DNA from: Saprospiraceae bacterium
GTDB taxonomy: Bacteria > Bacteroidota > Bacteroidia > Chitinophagales > Saprospiraceae
Assembly: GCA_028285545.1 (NCBI GenBank)
Contig: JANQPA010000085.1
Location: forward strand, 1 to 48,600
Length of the DNA stretch: 48,600 bases
Direction: 5' to 3'
Shown: positions 1 through 8,160 of the stretch, in pieces
Position numbering within the stretch: position 1 is the first letter of the stretch
Layout: each line of letters opens with the position of its first letter
Program-made: the position numbers and the translations under genes
Notes under the pieces: model-generated
Databases searched by the model: none
The model's input: the letters and a program-made list of their open reading frames with translations, nothing else
Told to the model about the DNA's origin: nothing

Positions 1-95
1 ATTGGGGTATTGGGGTATTGGGGTATTGGGGTATTGGGGTATTGGGGTATTGGGGTATTGGGGTATTGGGGTATTGGGGTATTGGGGTATTGGGT
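1..95. repeat. 8-bp perfect tandem repeat (attggggt), open at window edge
   Basis: Eleven uninterrupted copies of the octamer attggggt fill positions 1-88, followed by a shortened last unit with one G fewer (89-95). The array begins at the first base of the window, so its true length is unknown. A lone related word, tggggtatt, occurs again near 143-152 and may be the seed. The array ends about 155 bp upstream of the S41 peptidase start. The rest of 96-251 holds no gene; it must contain the promoter of that gene, but I see no convincing -33/-7 pair. Confidence 0.95.
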
Positions 96-251
96 AAGAT
101 ATTCATTTTGGCGAGGGATACGAGGACAATTTAGTCAATCCTAATGGGGTATTTTGTCAATTTTATACAATTTTAATATTCTTCTTTAAGGGATCTTTAC
201 GGGTAAAGTAGTACAGACATACTTTCAAACCTTAACCTGTAAACTAAGATT

Positions 252-1631
252 ATGAGATACCAGTCTTCACTCTTCAATATTAAAGCGATCGTCTTAATGT
301 TGTTTTGTATAATTAGTCCTTTCTTAAAAGCTCAAGAGGATGAAAGTCCTCTTACTGTGGAACAAAAAATTGCTGATCTGGCACTTTTATGGCAGGAAGT
401 CAATTACAATTTTGTTTTTTTTGACAAAGTCCCTGACTTAGACTGGGATGCCACCTTTCAGGCTTATATCTCAAAGGTCATGACCACTAATTCTCGGATA
501 GAACATATTCGAGTCTTACAACAATTTATTGCTTTGCTTAAAGAAGGGCATACTAATGTAGTTCCTCCACGGAATTTAAGGCAAAAATATGCCGCATTCC
601 CGCCCATAGAATTAGATGCTATTGAAGGTAAGGCAGCTGTTGTTAATGTTACTCCTGAATTGCAATCAATTATTCCTGTAGGCTCTGTTATCCTTGCAGT
701 TGATGGAATTCCCACCGCTAAATATCTTGACCAACAGGTTTTACCCTATGTTAGTGCAGCAACTCATCATGATCGATTACGGAAAGCCATCCAGGGGAGA
801 GGAGAACCCGCCTATGGTTTATTGGTTGGAGAAGTAGGCAGCCAAATATATGTTACTTTCGAAAAGCCTAATGGAGAAATTCAAACCCAGGAATTCACTC
901 GTATGGCACCTGATGCAAAGGTGGAGTGGTTAAAACATTCTCCAGAATCACGACCAATTTTCCAACTGGAATGGCTTCCTGGTGAAATTGCACATGTTCA
1001 TTTAAACGGCTTCCATTCGGATAAGGTAGTTACAGAATTTGAACGAGCCTTACCAGAATTGCAAAAAGCAAAAGGCCTTATTTTTGATGTCCGAAAAAAT
1101 GGAGGTGGAAACTCAGCAAACGGCTGGAAAATAGGAAGTTACATTTTAAAAGAACCAACTTTTATAGGTACCTGGCGCGCTCGAAAACACACCAGTGTGT
1201 ACAAGGCATGGGGGCGATATCGAAGTAACCCTGAATATCGGAAGTATTTTGAAGGAGATGCCTGGACCGATAATGATTCTCTTACGGTATTTCCTTCTGA
1301 AAAAAATCATCTCGGTATGCCAGTAGTTGTTCTGGGAGGCAGTGATTCCTACTCCGCTACCGAGGATTTTCTGGCTTTAATGAGCAGTCACCCCGGGGCT
1401 ACCCTGATTGGAGGTCCTAGTTCAGGTAGTACGGGCCAGCCTCTAATCCTTGAGCTTCCAGGGGGAGCATGGGCTGCTATTATCTCAAAAAGAGATCAAC
1501 TACCCAATGGGCAGGACATCGTCGGCAAGGGGGTAGCACCAGACATCGAAGTTTATCAAAGCATCAAAGCCCTGCGGGAAGGCAGGGATTTGGTACTCGA
1601 AAAAGCATTAGAAGTTTTAAGAAAAAAATGA
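252..1631 (+). CDS. Secreted S41-family serine peptidase
   Basis: Predicted exported peptidase of the S41 (tail-specific/C-terminal-processing) family, likely acting in the periplasm on peptides or proteins. An N-terminal signal peptide (residues 1-28, hydrophobic core 10-25, ending KAQ) is followed by a helical N-domain containing the family's KEGHTNV signature near His100, a PDZ-like segment (about 125-160, with LAVDG), and the S41 catalytic domain (about 235-440). The motif SYSATEDF places the nucleophile at Ser368 with acidic residues at 371-372; the conserved FDVRKNGGG strand-turn lies at 279-287. Length 459 aa is typical of short, non-tricorn S41 enzymes. The gene is monocistronic and converges on the esterase downstream, with only 6 bp between the stop codons. 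Substrate cannot be told from sequence. Confidence 0.88.
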   Translation: MRYQSSLFNIKAIVLMLFCIISPFLKAQEDESPLTVEQKIADLALLWQEVNYNFVFFDKVPDLDWDATFQAYISKVMTTNSRIEHIRVLQQFIALLKEGHTNVVPPRNLRQKYAAFPPIELDAIEGKAAVVNVTPELQSIIPVGSVILAVDGIPTAKYLDQQVLPYVSAATHHDRLRKAIQGRGEPAYGLLVGEVGSQIYVTFEKPNGEIQTQEFTRMAPDAKVEWLKHSPESRPIFQLEWLPGEIAHVHLNGFHSDKVVTEFERALPELQKAKGLIFDVRKNGGGNSANGWKIGSYILKEPTFIGTWRARKHTSVYKAWGRYRSNPEYRKYFEGDAWTDNDSLTVFPSEKNHLGMPVVVLGGSDSYSATEDFLALMSSHPGATLIGGPSSGSTGQPLILELPGGAWAAIISKRDQLPNGQDIVGKGVAPDIEVYQSIKALREGRDLVLEKALEVLRKK

Positions 1632-1637
1632 ATGAAA

Positions 1638-2816
1638 TCACCAAAATTTCAATCCGCATTCCTGGCTTTCACTAATGGCTAATTCTCCGTTCAGAATGGC
1701 CTTGGATTTCTTTTTACCTTTTAAGGAATAGTTGAAAAAGTGATATACCATTTGGCAGGTGGTCAGGTAATTATTGACTCCAATTTCAACTGTTCGATAG
1801 GCAGCTCCTCTTGGATCTTCAACTCCTGTCAACTGGGAATATATTGGCCATTGTTGAAAATCAAAGTGGGTAGCCTTTTCGTATGAAATAGGATATTGCT
1901 CTCCAGGAATAGCTTTCAATACTGGAGATTCTAGAATATCTTTTTTATAAATGGGGAAAAGATTCAAAATTTGTGAATGCATTGCTGAAAAATCTAAGTT
2001 CAATCCTTTCCAAACCCTCTCAGAGTCCTCATCACTTATGGCACCATCTAAAAGTGCCAGTCCTTTTATGCGATTCTTTTGAGCATAATGCAGAGCTACT
2101 GCCCCTCCAAGGCTATGCCCCAGGAGGCCTATCTTTTCAAAATCAATAATCTTTCCTAGGTTTGATTTTCTCAAAAACTTTATAGACACCCCAATATCCA
2201 TGCTTTCTCTCTGGATTGTTTGAATGGAAAAATCAGATCGAATCTGGTCAATATGGGCTCCGATTTGTGGTAATACGACCACTACAAAACCATTACTGGC
2301 TAGGTATTCCCACATTGCAGTGCTTTCTTCCTGGTAGTTATTGAGCCCTAAAGAATGTATGATAAGTGGAAATTGATCGTCAAAATAGGCTGCATTTAAA
2401 GTAGCCATGGTGGGCATAGCACTTATGATATTCAAGAGAGAATCTCTAAATTCTTCCTCTGCAAATTGCCTTTGGGCAGTCCCCAAATCTTTCTGTCTCA
2501 TAAGCTCTGCCCAAGCTGCAAAGCGTTGTTCTGAGGCTTGCAGATTTAAGTAATCACCGAAAGTGAGTTTTATCTGATTGTAATTTGCTTTTGCCGGATA
2601 CCAAACCATCAATCGAAAAGGTCTTCCTTTACTAGCTAAACTGAGTTGATCCTCCTGCTGATAAACTCTGGATTCATCAACAAACCATTGGGTCTGAAAC
2701 CCCACTTCATATTTTCCAGGCTTAAGAGTACCCCATAGTGGAGAAGTCGAATTTTGTGCCCATCCTTGAGTATTGACTAGACACAGGATGATCAGGCAAA
2801 GAAGATTGATCTTCAT
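1638..2816 (-). CDS. Secreted alpha/beta hydrolase, PAF-acetylhydrolase-like
   Basis: Predicted exported esterase. A signal peptide covers residues 1-21 (cleavage after GWAQ). The fold is alpha/beta hydrolase: a strand with LIIHSLG around 151-157, the nucleophile elbow GHSLGG with Ser235, a following LLDGAIS (Asp257 as candidate acid) and a late His in KATHFDF as the candidate general base. The arrangement, with a long insert before the elbow and an oxyanion region near PLIIHSLG, resembles plasma platelet-activating-factor acetylhydrolase and the bacterial dienelactone-hydrolase-like relatives. It stands alone: about 90 bp separate its start from the sigma-factor operon upstream and it converges on the S41 peptidase. 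Substrate, lipid ester or other, is inference only. Confidence 0.8.
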   Translation of the reverse strand: MKINLLCLIILCLVNTQGWAQNSTSPLWGTLKPGKYEVGFQTQWFVDESRVYQQEDQLSLASKGRPFRLMVWYPAKANYNQIKLTFGDYLNLQASEQRFAAWAELMRQKDLGTAQRQFAEEEFRDSLLNIISAMPTMATLNAAYFDDQFPLIIHSLGLNNYQEESTAMWEYLASNGFVVVVLPQIGAHIDQIRSDFSIQTIQRESMDIGVSIKFLRKSNLGKIIDFEKIGLLGHSLGGAVALHYAQKNRIKGLALLDGAISDEDSERVWKGLNLDFSAMHSQILNLFPIYKKDILESPVLKAIPGEQYPISYEKATHFDFQQWPIYSQLTGVEDPRGAAYRTVEIGVNNYLTTCQMVYHFFNYSLKGKKKSKAILNGELAISESQECGLKFW

Positions 2817-2906
2817 AGCAACAATATTAATTTGATAATTAGTTTGAAAATAAAATCTTAAAAAAATCCAGTGTTAGGCTTATCGTAATTTTAAAAAATC
2901 AAGAGC

Positions 2907-3761
2907 CTATTCGTCCTTAGTTGGTGTTCTTAAAATGATGTTTCCATAGGTCGATTCAAGCAGTATTTTTCCTTTTCCATTATTAAAATTTCCTTGAAAA
3001 TATTGCCAGCCCAATTTACTAGAACCCATTGCTTTGGTAATATCTTCCAGCTTAAAATGAGCGGGTTTGAATATTTCTCCCTGATAGGATTTTATAGAAA
3101 TCCCTGTTGAAACAGTGGCATCCAAAGTCAATTCAATCTGGCCGGAGATAGTGGAAATATGAATGATATCGACATTTTTATATTCACTCAAATGTAATTT
3201 TATCTTTCCCATCATTCCATTAATGACTACCGGAGATCTGGGTTCCAGCACAGAGATGTTATGGTATTTGCTATTAATTTCTGTTTCGTTATTGAGGTGA
3301 ACACATTTAATGATTCCATCGTGACCCCATTTATTACGGTATTCACTTTTTTTGCCCCAACTAGAATCATTCCAGGAATTCATCTTAATTCTAAGTCTCA
3401 ATTTTTCGGGGATAAAAATGGTATAGGTTTGTTCAGATTGTCTGCTTGCTCCATTTATTACCAGCAAGTTATTCTGGTCAGTTAGCTCCAAACCCATTTT
3501 TGTATTATCATTTTTCCCGAAAGTAGCCTCCAAACCGGCCGCCTCTTTGGGCGCAGGTTTAAAATCATCAACTACAATATGGATGGCGTTTTTGGAATGA
3601 TTTTTTAAGATTACATTTCCACTAATTTCATTTAATAATAGAATATCCGTGTTTTCTTTAATTTCCTTTTCAAATGCCAGCTGGCCAGGTGCTGAAAGAT
3701 GCCCCAAAAAGATAATTATTATAATTCCCAGGCCTTTCATTTTTAATCTTATCGGGCTCAT
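2907..3761 (-). CDS. Exported DUF4097-like (adhesin-type beta) protein
   Basis: Unnamed exported protein of 284 aa. The N-terminus has a strong signal segment (GIIIIIFLGHL, residues 12-22). The body is a run of short beta strands with repeated patterns such as ISGNVILKNHS, HISTISGQIELTL and STYGNIILRTP, which is the beta-helix-like texture of DUF4097/putative auto-transporter adhesin domains common beside ECF sigma/anti-sigma genes in Bacteroidota. Its ATG overlaps the stop codon of the anti-sigma gene (ATGA), so translation is probably coupled; an internal Met8 could also serve as start. It is the last gene of the operon. I infer a periplasmic or surface role in the same envelope-sensing circuit; no enzymatic motif is visible. 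Confidence 0.65.
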   Translation of the reverse strand: MSPIRLKMKGLGIIIIIFLGHLSAPGQLAFEKEIKENTDILLLNEISGNVILKNHSKNAIHIVVDDFKPAPKEAAGLEATFGKNDNTKMGLELTDQNNLLVINGASRQSEQTYTIFIPEKLRLRIKMNSWNDSSWGKKSEYRNKWGHDGIIKCVHLNNETEINSKYHNISVLEPRSPVVINGMMGKIKLHLSEYKNVDIIHISTISGQIELTLDATVSTGISIKSYQGEIFKPAHFKLEDITKAMGSSKLGWQYFQGNFNNGKGKILLESTYGNIILRTPTKDE

Positions 3762-4540
3762 AATTTTAACAGATTATCTTTTAGTTCATTTTTTAATTCA
3801 AGGGGAAAATCTTCTTGCCTAATTAGGGAATCCAGTTCTGATCTTGCACGATTAATATCAAAAGTGCCGAGCATATTAATCAATGTTATTTTCATGGTCA
3901 CATCTTCCTGGTAGTTTAGCGCTTCCCATAAAGCATTTTGAATTTTTAGTTCTTCCCGATGCTGAAACAGGGCATTTGCAGCAGCCAATCGAACATTAGT
4001 GCTGGCATCATTTTTTATTAAATGAATCAGTTCATCCATGATGGGCTCATTGATATCTTTAAGGTCATAGCTAATCTGTACTGCTTTAAGTCGATCACTT
4101 GTTAAAGGGTTTTTTAACTGAGAAAAAAGGAGATCAGTCTTGACTTCCTGAACTTCCTCCCTCAACAAAGCAACTTCCCTTGATAAACCAGGTTGTTGTG
4201 ATGGCAGGATATGGTTTAGGCCATAACCTAAAATAAAAAGGGCTATCCCAGCTGCCCACTTCAGATGAGTTCTATAAGGCTTGGGGAAAAATGATTTTTG
4301 ATTGGCATCATTTTCCAATTGAAAGGCTTCCAGGTTGTGATAAAATCTAGACCTCAGTTTTCCAGAAGGCGTTTCAGTTGAACCATCCTCGAAAGCTTGA
4401 TCTAATAGACTATAAGCCTCAAATTCTGCCTTATAAAGAGGATTTTCCTTTATTTTCCCTTCAAACTCTCTTCTTTGCTGGCTATTCATATTGCCTGAAA
4501 AATATAAAGCCACCTCTTTTTGAATGATTTCATTTTCCAT
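3758..4540 (-). CDS. Membrane anti-sigma factor-like protein with HEAT repeats
   Basis: Middle gene of the ECF operon, 260 aa. Residues 1-70 are helical and charged with the look of a short anti-sigma domain (it starts ENEIIQKEVALYFSGNM, as in zinc-less anti-sigma proteins of Bacteroidota, with no HxxxCxxC zinc site). A single transmembrane helix lies at about 93-111, then a coiled segment (120-140), and about 150-250 carries two or three HEAT-like helical repeats (for example NVRLAAANALFQH). So the N-terminus is probably cytoplasmic, holding the sigma factor, and the HEAT part periplasmic, possibly sensing or binding a partner. Spaced 9 bp from the sigma gene and overlapping the next gene by 4 bp. 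Confidence 0.75.
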   Translation of the reverse strand: MENEIIQKEVALYFSGNMNSQQRREFEGKIKENPLYKAEFEAYSLLDQAFEDGSTETPSGKLRSRFYHNLEAFQLENDANQKSFFPKPYRTHLKWAAGIALFILGYGLNHILPSQQPGLSREVALLREEVQEVKTDLLFSQLKNPLTSDRLKAVQISYDLKDINEPIMDELIHLIKNDASTNVRLAAANALFQHREELKIQNALWEALNYQEDVTMKITLINMLGTFDINRARSELDSLIRQEDFPLELKNELKDNLLKL

Positions 4541-4549
4541 CTTTTGGCC

Positions 4550-5068
4550 TCATTTATTTAATAATTGATGATAGATGCCTTTTAGTTGTCGTAAGCTCCG
4601 ATGAGCTTTTACTCGCAAAGCACCTTCGCTTGCATTCATCATAACTGCCAGGTCTTGATAAGCTATCTTTTCAATTTTGACGAGTACTATAATTTCACGA
4701 TCCTCTTCAGGTAATAGTTTAAGAGCTCTTTCCAGTAAATCCAGTTGGTTTTCTAATATTAAATCCCGATCTGGCTCTATATCTATTAATGGCAATAGAA
4801 TGGTTTGCTTTTTATGTTGAATTTGTTTCAGCCAAACATTTCGAGCCATAGTAAAAAGCCATGGTTTAAAAGATGCTCCAAGACGATAAGAATGGCGATA
4901 TTTAAGCATTCTATAAAAGACATCCTGAGTCATGTCCTCACTTTCAGACTTATTCAAAGTCATTTTATAGAAATAGTTAAACACACGTTTATGGTGGCGC
5001 TCAAATAGAAAGGCTGCCCACTCTAGTTTCCCCTGGACAACTCTTTCCATTGCCATTTCATCTGTCAT
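4550..5068 (-). CDS. ECF-type RNA polymerase sigma factor
   Basis: Sigma-70 family extracytoplasmic-function sigma factor, 172 aa, the standard size. Region 2 (about 15-85) has the typical FERHHKRVFNYF start, the acidic SEDMTQDVF segment and the KPWLFTMARN promoter-melting motif. Region 4 (about 105-165) ends in a helix-turn-helix with YQDLAVMMNASEGALRVKAHRSLRQLK, which reads the -35 element. It is the first gene of a three-gene minus-strand operon with its presumed membrane anti-sigma (3758-4540) and an exported beta-protein. Such systems are usually autoregulated and released by an envelope signal; the promoter would lie in 5069-5150, but I cannot point to it. The assignment to family is secure, the regulon is unknown. 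Confidence 0.93.
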   Translation of the reverse strand: MTDEMAMERVVQGKLEWAAFLFERHHKRVFNYFYKMTLNKSESEDMTQDVFYRMLKYRHSYRLGASFKPWLFTMARNVWLKQIQHKKQTILLPLIDIEPDRDLILENQLDLLERALKLLPEEDREIIVLVKIEKIAYQDLAVMMNASEGALRVKAHRSLRQLKGIYHQLLNK

Positions 5069-5209
5069 TGAAGATCTTTTATAAATAACTATCCATAATA
5101 TTATGAATTGTTACAGGGACCCAAGAAATAATTCTTATGGTGGTAGCTTGAGGCAGTCAATAAATTTTATTTAGGAATAATAGAAATGGGATCTGTGTTT
5201 CCTGGCAAA

Positions 5210-7003
5210 TTAAAATGGGAAAGAGAATCTTTGGAAATTGAATAATTTTGAAGCTAAAAATTTAAGGAGTTGGACTCCCATCCTTAGCCACCCTCCTGGT
5301 TGGATTACCTGAATAATGAGGTATAGGGCATGGCCTAAAAAGGAAGCGGCAGATTCAAGGGCTTTGGTGATTTCCTGAATTTTTTGGATGTGAATTTTTA
5401 TTACTTCTGAATTGACATTGGTGTAGTTGGTTATACTGTCAAAATCAGAATCATAATCAGTTAGGATGGCAGTTTGTTGGGAATCAGTGGGAGTCTTGAC
5501 TTTTCTTTTTCCGAACATGAATTGAAATCCATTTTTTAATAATTGAAAAACTTTTTTGATCTCTCTCAATAGGATTTTTATCCCGTTTTTAATTTTTTGA
5601 AACAATCTTTTAAAAAAGTCAATGATCTTCTCGACCCCCTTTTTAATAAATCTGACAACTTTTTGAAAAAACAATTTTACTGACTTAAAAAACTCTCTGC
5701 CGCCGCGGGTTTTCCGTTTTTTACTTTTGGGTGGAGCGTTTACATCCTGATCGGAATCGATAAGTTTTTCAAGTTTTTCATAAAATTCTTTTTTCTTATT
5801 CTCATCAAATTTTTCGCTAAGTACTGCTATTTCCTCAGCTATGGTGGCATTGCTGACTTTTTTCTCTTCAACATCATTCTGGGTTTTAAGCTGGGTGGTT
5901 AAATTTTCTTTTTCAATAAGGATTGGAAAAATATATTTCAACAGGAAGGTAACATTTAAAGCATAATATCCTTTTCGTTGCACTTTTAAGAGAATATCAT
6001 AAAAAGAAATCCCGGATTTATTATTGGCAGTTTGCTGGGGCCCTTGTCTTTTACCTTGAATTTCATGAAGATAAGCTATAAAATCTCTAATGGCATCAAC
6101 TGTTACAGGACCGATATCTGTATCCAATTTACCCTCATACGTCCCCAGCAACCATAGCTTTATCTGGACAATCCTACACATAAAGGAATTCAACTCATCG
6201 TCAATGACTTCCTTAATTTTATCTTTATCATTAAAAATGTCTTGGAAATAAGCTTTAGTACTATCTCCTCCTGGTATTATCTTGAAGCGCCACAAAAATC
6301 TTTCCCGAGCTTTTCCCCTCATATCAATCCTTCCTAATTTACCGCTATTATCAAAAAAATAAGCAACATGGCGATATTTATGTTGGTCATATTGTTCTTG
6401 ATTAACCAATTTGTCAATCAAAAGATTAAGGGCCCCTGTTAGTTCTATCTTTTTACTGTAATTACTTATTTGTGTCCACTTCCCGATTTTTTTTAATGCC
6501 AGTTCAATTTGTTGGCGTTCTTGCTCTTCTTGCTCCTCTTTCGTTTTATTATCATCTGGCTCTTCTAATTTTAATTGGTCTAATATGGAAAGTCGATATT
6601 TTAAGACCCGTTTTAAAATTAAATGACTCAGGATTTCATCTTTTTTAAATTTGTGCAATAAAAATTGTCCTTCAAGTGAAGTGACCTGATCAAAAAAATT
6701 CAATTCCTCCTCTGTTAATTCAATGGGAGATGCCAGTTTTAAAATCTCAGGAGAAAAAAGGTGATCAAAAAGTTCCTTCTTATCTTCAAAAAAGGAGAAG
6801 CATTTTCGATATTCACAACGGAACCGTTTAATACCATTAGCTATTTCCTGAATACTCACTTCATCCCCTTGGTTATTCCTGTCTAAAAAGATGTATCCCA
6901 AATTATCCAGGTTCTCCTCGAGTTCCATTTTGCTGATATTATTAGCATAATCTTCGGGAATACTCCACTGGGATTCTTCTATATTTAGATCTGTTATCTC
7001 CAT
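5210..7003 (-). CDS. Unrecognised 597-aa protein: PG-binding-like modules plus basic amphipathic stretch
   Basis: I do not recognise this protein. No signal peptide. Residues 25-62 (LEENLDNLGY...GDEVSIQEIANGIKRF) and especially 268-315 (RIVQIKLWLLGTYEG, then DIGPVTVDAIRDFIAYL) have the helix-loop-helix pattern of peptidoglycan-binding-like (PGBD) domains. Residues 148-172 are a highly charged helix. Residues 426-503 are exceptional: nearly every position is Lys/Arg, Phe or Ile/Leu/Val in an amphipathic heptad-like pattern (KKGVEKIIDFFKRLFQKIKN), opened by KSKKRKTRGGR. The C-terminus (550-597) is hydrophobic (FLGHALYLIIQVIQPGGW). It is the last gene of a tight minus-strand operon and overlaps its neighbour by 10 bp. 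A membrane-active or cargo role is possible, but is inference. Confidence 0.7.
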   Translation of the reverse strand: MEITDLNIEESQWSIPEDYANNISKMELEENLDNLGYIFLDRNNQGDEVSIQEIANGIKRFRCEYRKCFSFFEDKKELFDHLFSPEILKLASPIELTEEELNFFDQVTSLEGQFLLHKFKKDEILSHLILKRVLKYRLSILDQLKLEEPDDNKTKEEQEEQERQQIELALKKIGKWTQISNYSKKIELTGALNLLIDKLVNQEQYDQHKYRHVAYFFDNSGKLGRIDMRGKARERFLWRFKIIPGGDSTKAYFQDIFNDKDKIKEVIDDELNSFMCRIVQIKLWLLGTYEGKLDTDIGPVTVDAIRDFIAYLHEIQGKRQGPQQTANNKSGISFYDILLKVQRKGYYALNVTFLLKYIFPILIEKENLTTQLKTQNDVEEKKVSNATIAEEIAVLSEKFDENKKKEFYEKLEKLIDSDQDVNAPPKSKKRKTRGGREFFKSVKLFFQKVVRFIKKGVEKIIDFFKRLFQKIKNGIKILLREIKKVFQLLKNGFQFMFGKRKVKTPTDSQQTAILTDYDSDFDSITNYTNVNSEVIKIHIQKIQEITKALESAASFLGHALYLIIQVIQPGGWLRMGVQLLKFLASKLFNFQRFSFPF

Positions 7004-7281
7004 TTTTTGAGAGCCTGTCTGAATTTTAGGGTAATGTTTATAAAGTTAAATAGCTGTTTAATGGTATTTCGTACTGGAATTGAATATTCATCAATTTGAT
7101 CTCCCTCCTTTACTTCTATAATTTGAGAAGGCTCTTTTTCTAAAAGACCTGAATCAGCAAGTTTTTTCCTGATAAGAGATAAAGAAATATCCTTCTTACT
7201 CAAGTCAATTTTCAGGGACTGATAAAAAAAACGAATTTTGTTTTCCAATTTATAAGTTGATTGACTATTTATCTTTATCAA
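6994..7281 (-). CDS. Unrecognised 95-aa protein, weakly PG-binding-like, TTG start
   Basis: Small protein of the same operon, function unknown. The segment DISLSLIRKKLADSGLL, a loop, and then VRNTIKQLFNFI resembles the helix-loop-helix of a PGBD module, as in the neighbouring 597-aa protein, suggesting a split or duplicated domain. No Met codon is available in frame: the start must be TTG at 7281, TTG at 7248, or the frame is reached by slippage from the upstream gene, whose 3' end it overlaps by 17 bp. An in-frame stop lies at 7288-7290, so it cannot extend further upstream by itself. The stop overlaps the next gene's ATG by 10 bp, which argues that the frame is genuinely translated. Confidence 0.6.
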   Translation of the reverse strand: MIKINSQSTYKLENKIRFFYQSLKIDLSKKDISLSLIRKKLADSGLLEKEPSQIIEVKEGDQIDEYSIPVRNTIKQLFNFINITLKFRQALKKWR

Positions 7282-7795
7282 TAATTCTTAAAGCAGTTTC
7301 GAAAAGTGTTTTCCTGCCTGCCTGTGAAGCAGTTACTAATTCATTGTGTTTTGCTACAAGATCTTGAACTTCAGGGTCACTATTAATGAAGCTAACAGAA
7401 TCCCCTTCTAATTCAAATCTTGAATATGCCACAAGATCAGCTCCCATTAACTTGCTTCTTACCTGAGAAAAAATATCTTTGGGATCATAAATACCCAATG
7501 CCTTTTTAGTAGCATCAAATTGCCGCTCCGCTTCTCTAAGGACTTTCTTTTGGGCTCTGATTTTCCCTTTTTTAGCTGATCCGTCAGTATCACTATCAGT
7601 TGGAGGGGTTTTGAGGATAGTTAACAATTTTTTCCGGGCATCTTCTACTTCCTTATAGGCATTATCAAATGCTGTTTTATCACTTCCTTCTAATTTTTTT
7701 AAAGACAAATCAAGAGCTCCCTTTTTTGTCAGGGTAGTAACTTCAAGGGAAACAAGATCATCTACTGCGGTTGTAATCCATTCTTTAAAATCCAT
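7265..7795 (-). CDS. Unrecognised 176-aa protein with YSR-EGD-NSDPE motif
   Basis: Not a family I can name. It is a longer paralogue of the 95-aa protein encoded just upstream (7811-8098). Both begin with a short helix followed by VDD(L/I) and end with a conserved block: here YSRFELEGDSVSFINSDPE at residues 124-142 and RKTLFETALRII at the C-terminus. Between the shared ends it has an insertion of about 80 residues (35-115) rich in Lys, Glu and Ala that should form a coiled coil (EVEDARKKLLTIL, KVLREAERQFDATKKAL). No signal peptide or membrane segment. Start ATG lies 15 bp after the upstream gene's stop; the 3' end overlaps the next gene by 17 bp. Confidence 0.7.
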   Translation of the reverse strand: MDFKEWITTAVDDLVSLEVTTLTKKGALDLSLKKLEGSDKTAFDNAYKEVEDARKKLLTILKTPPTDSDTDGSAKKGKIRAQKKVLREAERQFDATKKALGIYDPKDIFSQVRSKLMGADLVAYSRFELEGDSVSFINSDPEVQDLVAKHNELVTASQAGRKTLFETALRIIDKDK

Positions 7796-7810
7796 TTGAG
7801 AAAAATTTTA

Positions 7811-8098
7811 TTAATTAAATAATTTTATTCCTTTTAGTGCTGTGCTCAAAACAGATACCATTGCATTACGAGATCGGATGGAACTTTTCAGCAATTCCGT
7901 TTGCAATTCTGCTAATAATTGTTCTTTTAATTCGGGGTCGGTGTTCAGAAAATGGACGGCATCTCCTTCAATAGCCAGGCGGCTATAGGTCATTATTTTT
8001 TTATCGTCCTTATCTTTTCCATTCTCCTTAATAATTGCGATTTCAATGCTCCCAATATCGTCTACCATATCTATTAGTAATTCTTTAATTGTTGGCAT
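7811..8098 (-). CDS. Unrecognised 95-aa protein with YSR-EGD-NTDPE motif
   Basis: Compact member of the same two-protein family: residues 39-56 read YSRLAIEGDAVHFLNTDPE, matching the 176-aa neighbour in the pattern YSRxxxEGDxVxFxNxDPE. The N-terminus (KELLIDMVDDIGSIEIAII) and the C-terminal helix (RSRNAMVSVLSTALKGI) also align. It lacks the coiled-coil insertion, so it probably represents the basic unit from which the neighbour was expanded, or the reverse. No export signal. First clearly coding gene of the four-gene operon. The conserved acidic-hydrophobic motif suggests a protein-protein interface, possibly an adaptor or small structural subunit; this is inference. Confidence 0.7.
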   Translation of the reverse strand: MPTIKELLIDMVDDIGSIEIAIIKENGKDKDDKKIMTYSRLAIEGDAVHFLNTDPELKEQLLAELQTELLKSSIRSRNAMVSVLSTALKGIKLFN

Positions 8099-8160
8099 AC
8101 TGAAGGATTTAAAAAAAATGATTTGATAATTTTTGCACCCAGTAATAGCTCAATAAACCC

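Noticed and set aside
5210-8098. Contractile injection system or phage-tail cluster
   Set aside because: The operon has PG-binding-like modules and unknown small proteins, but no sheath, tube, baseplate, spike or AAA ATPase gene is in the window. Membership as cargo remains open and is raised as a finding only.
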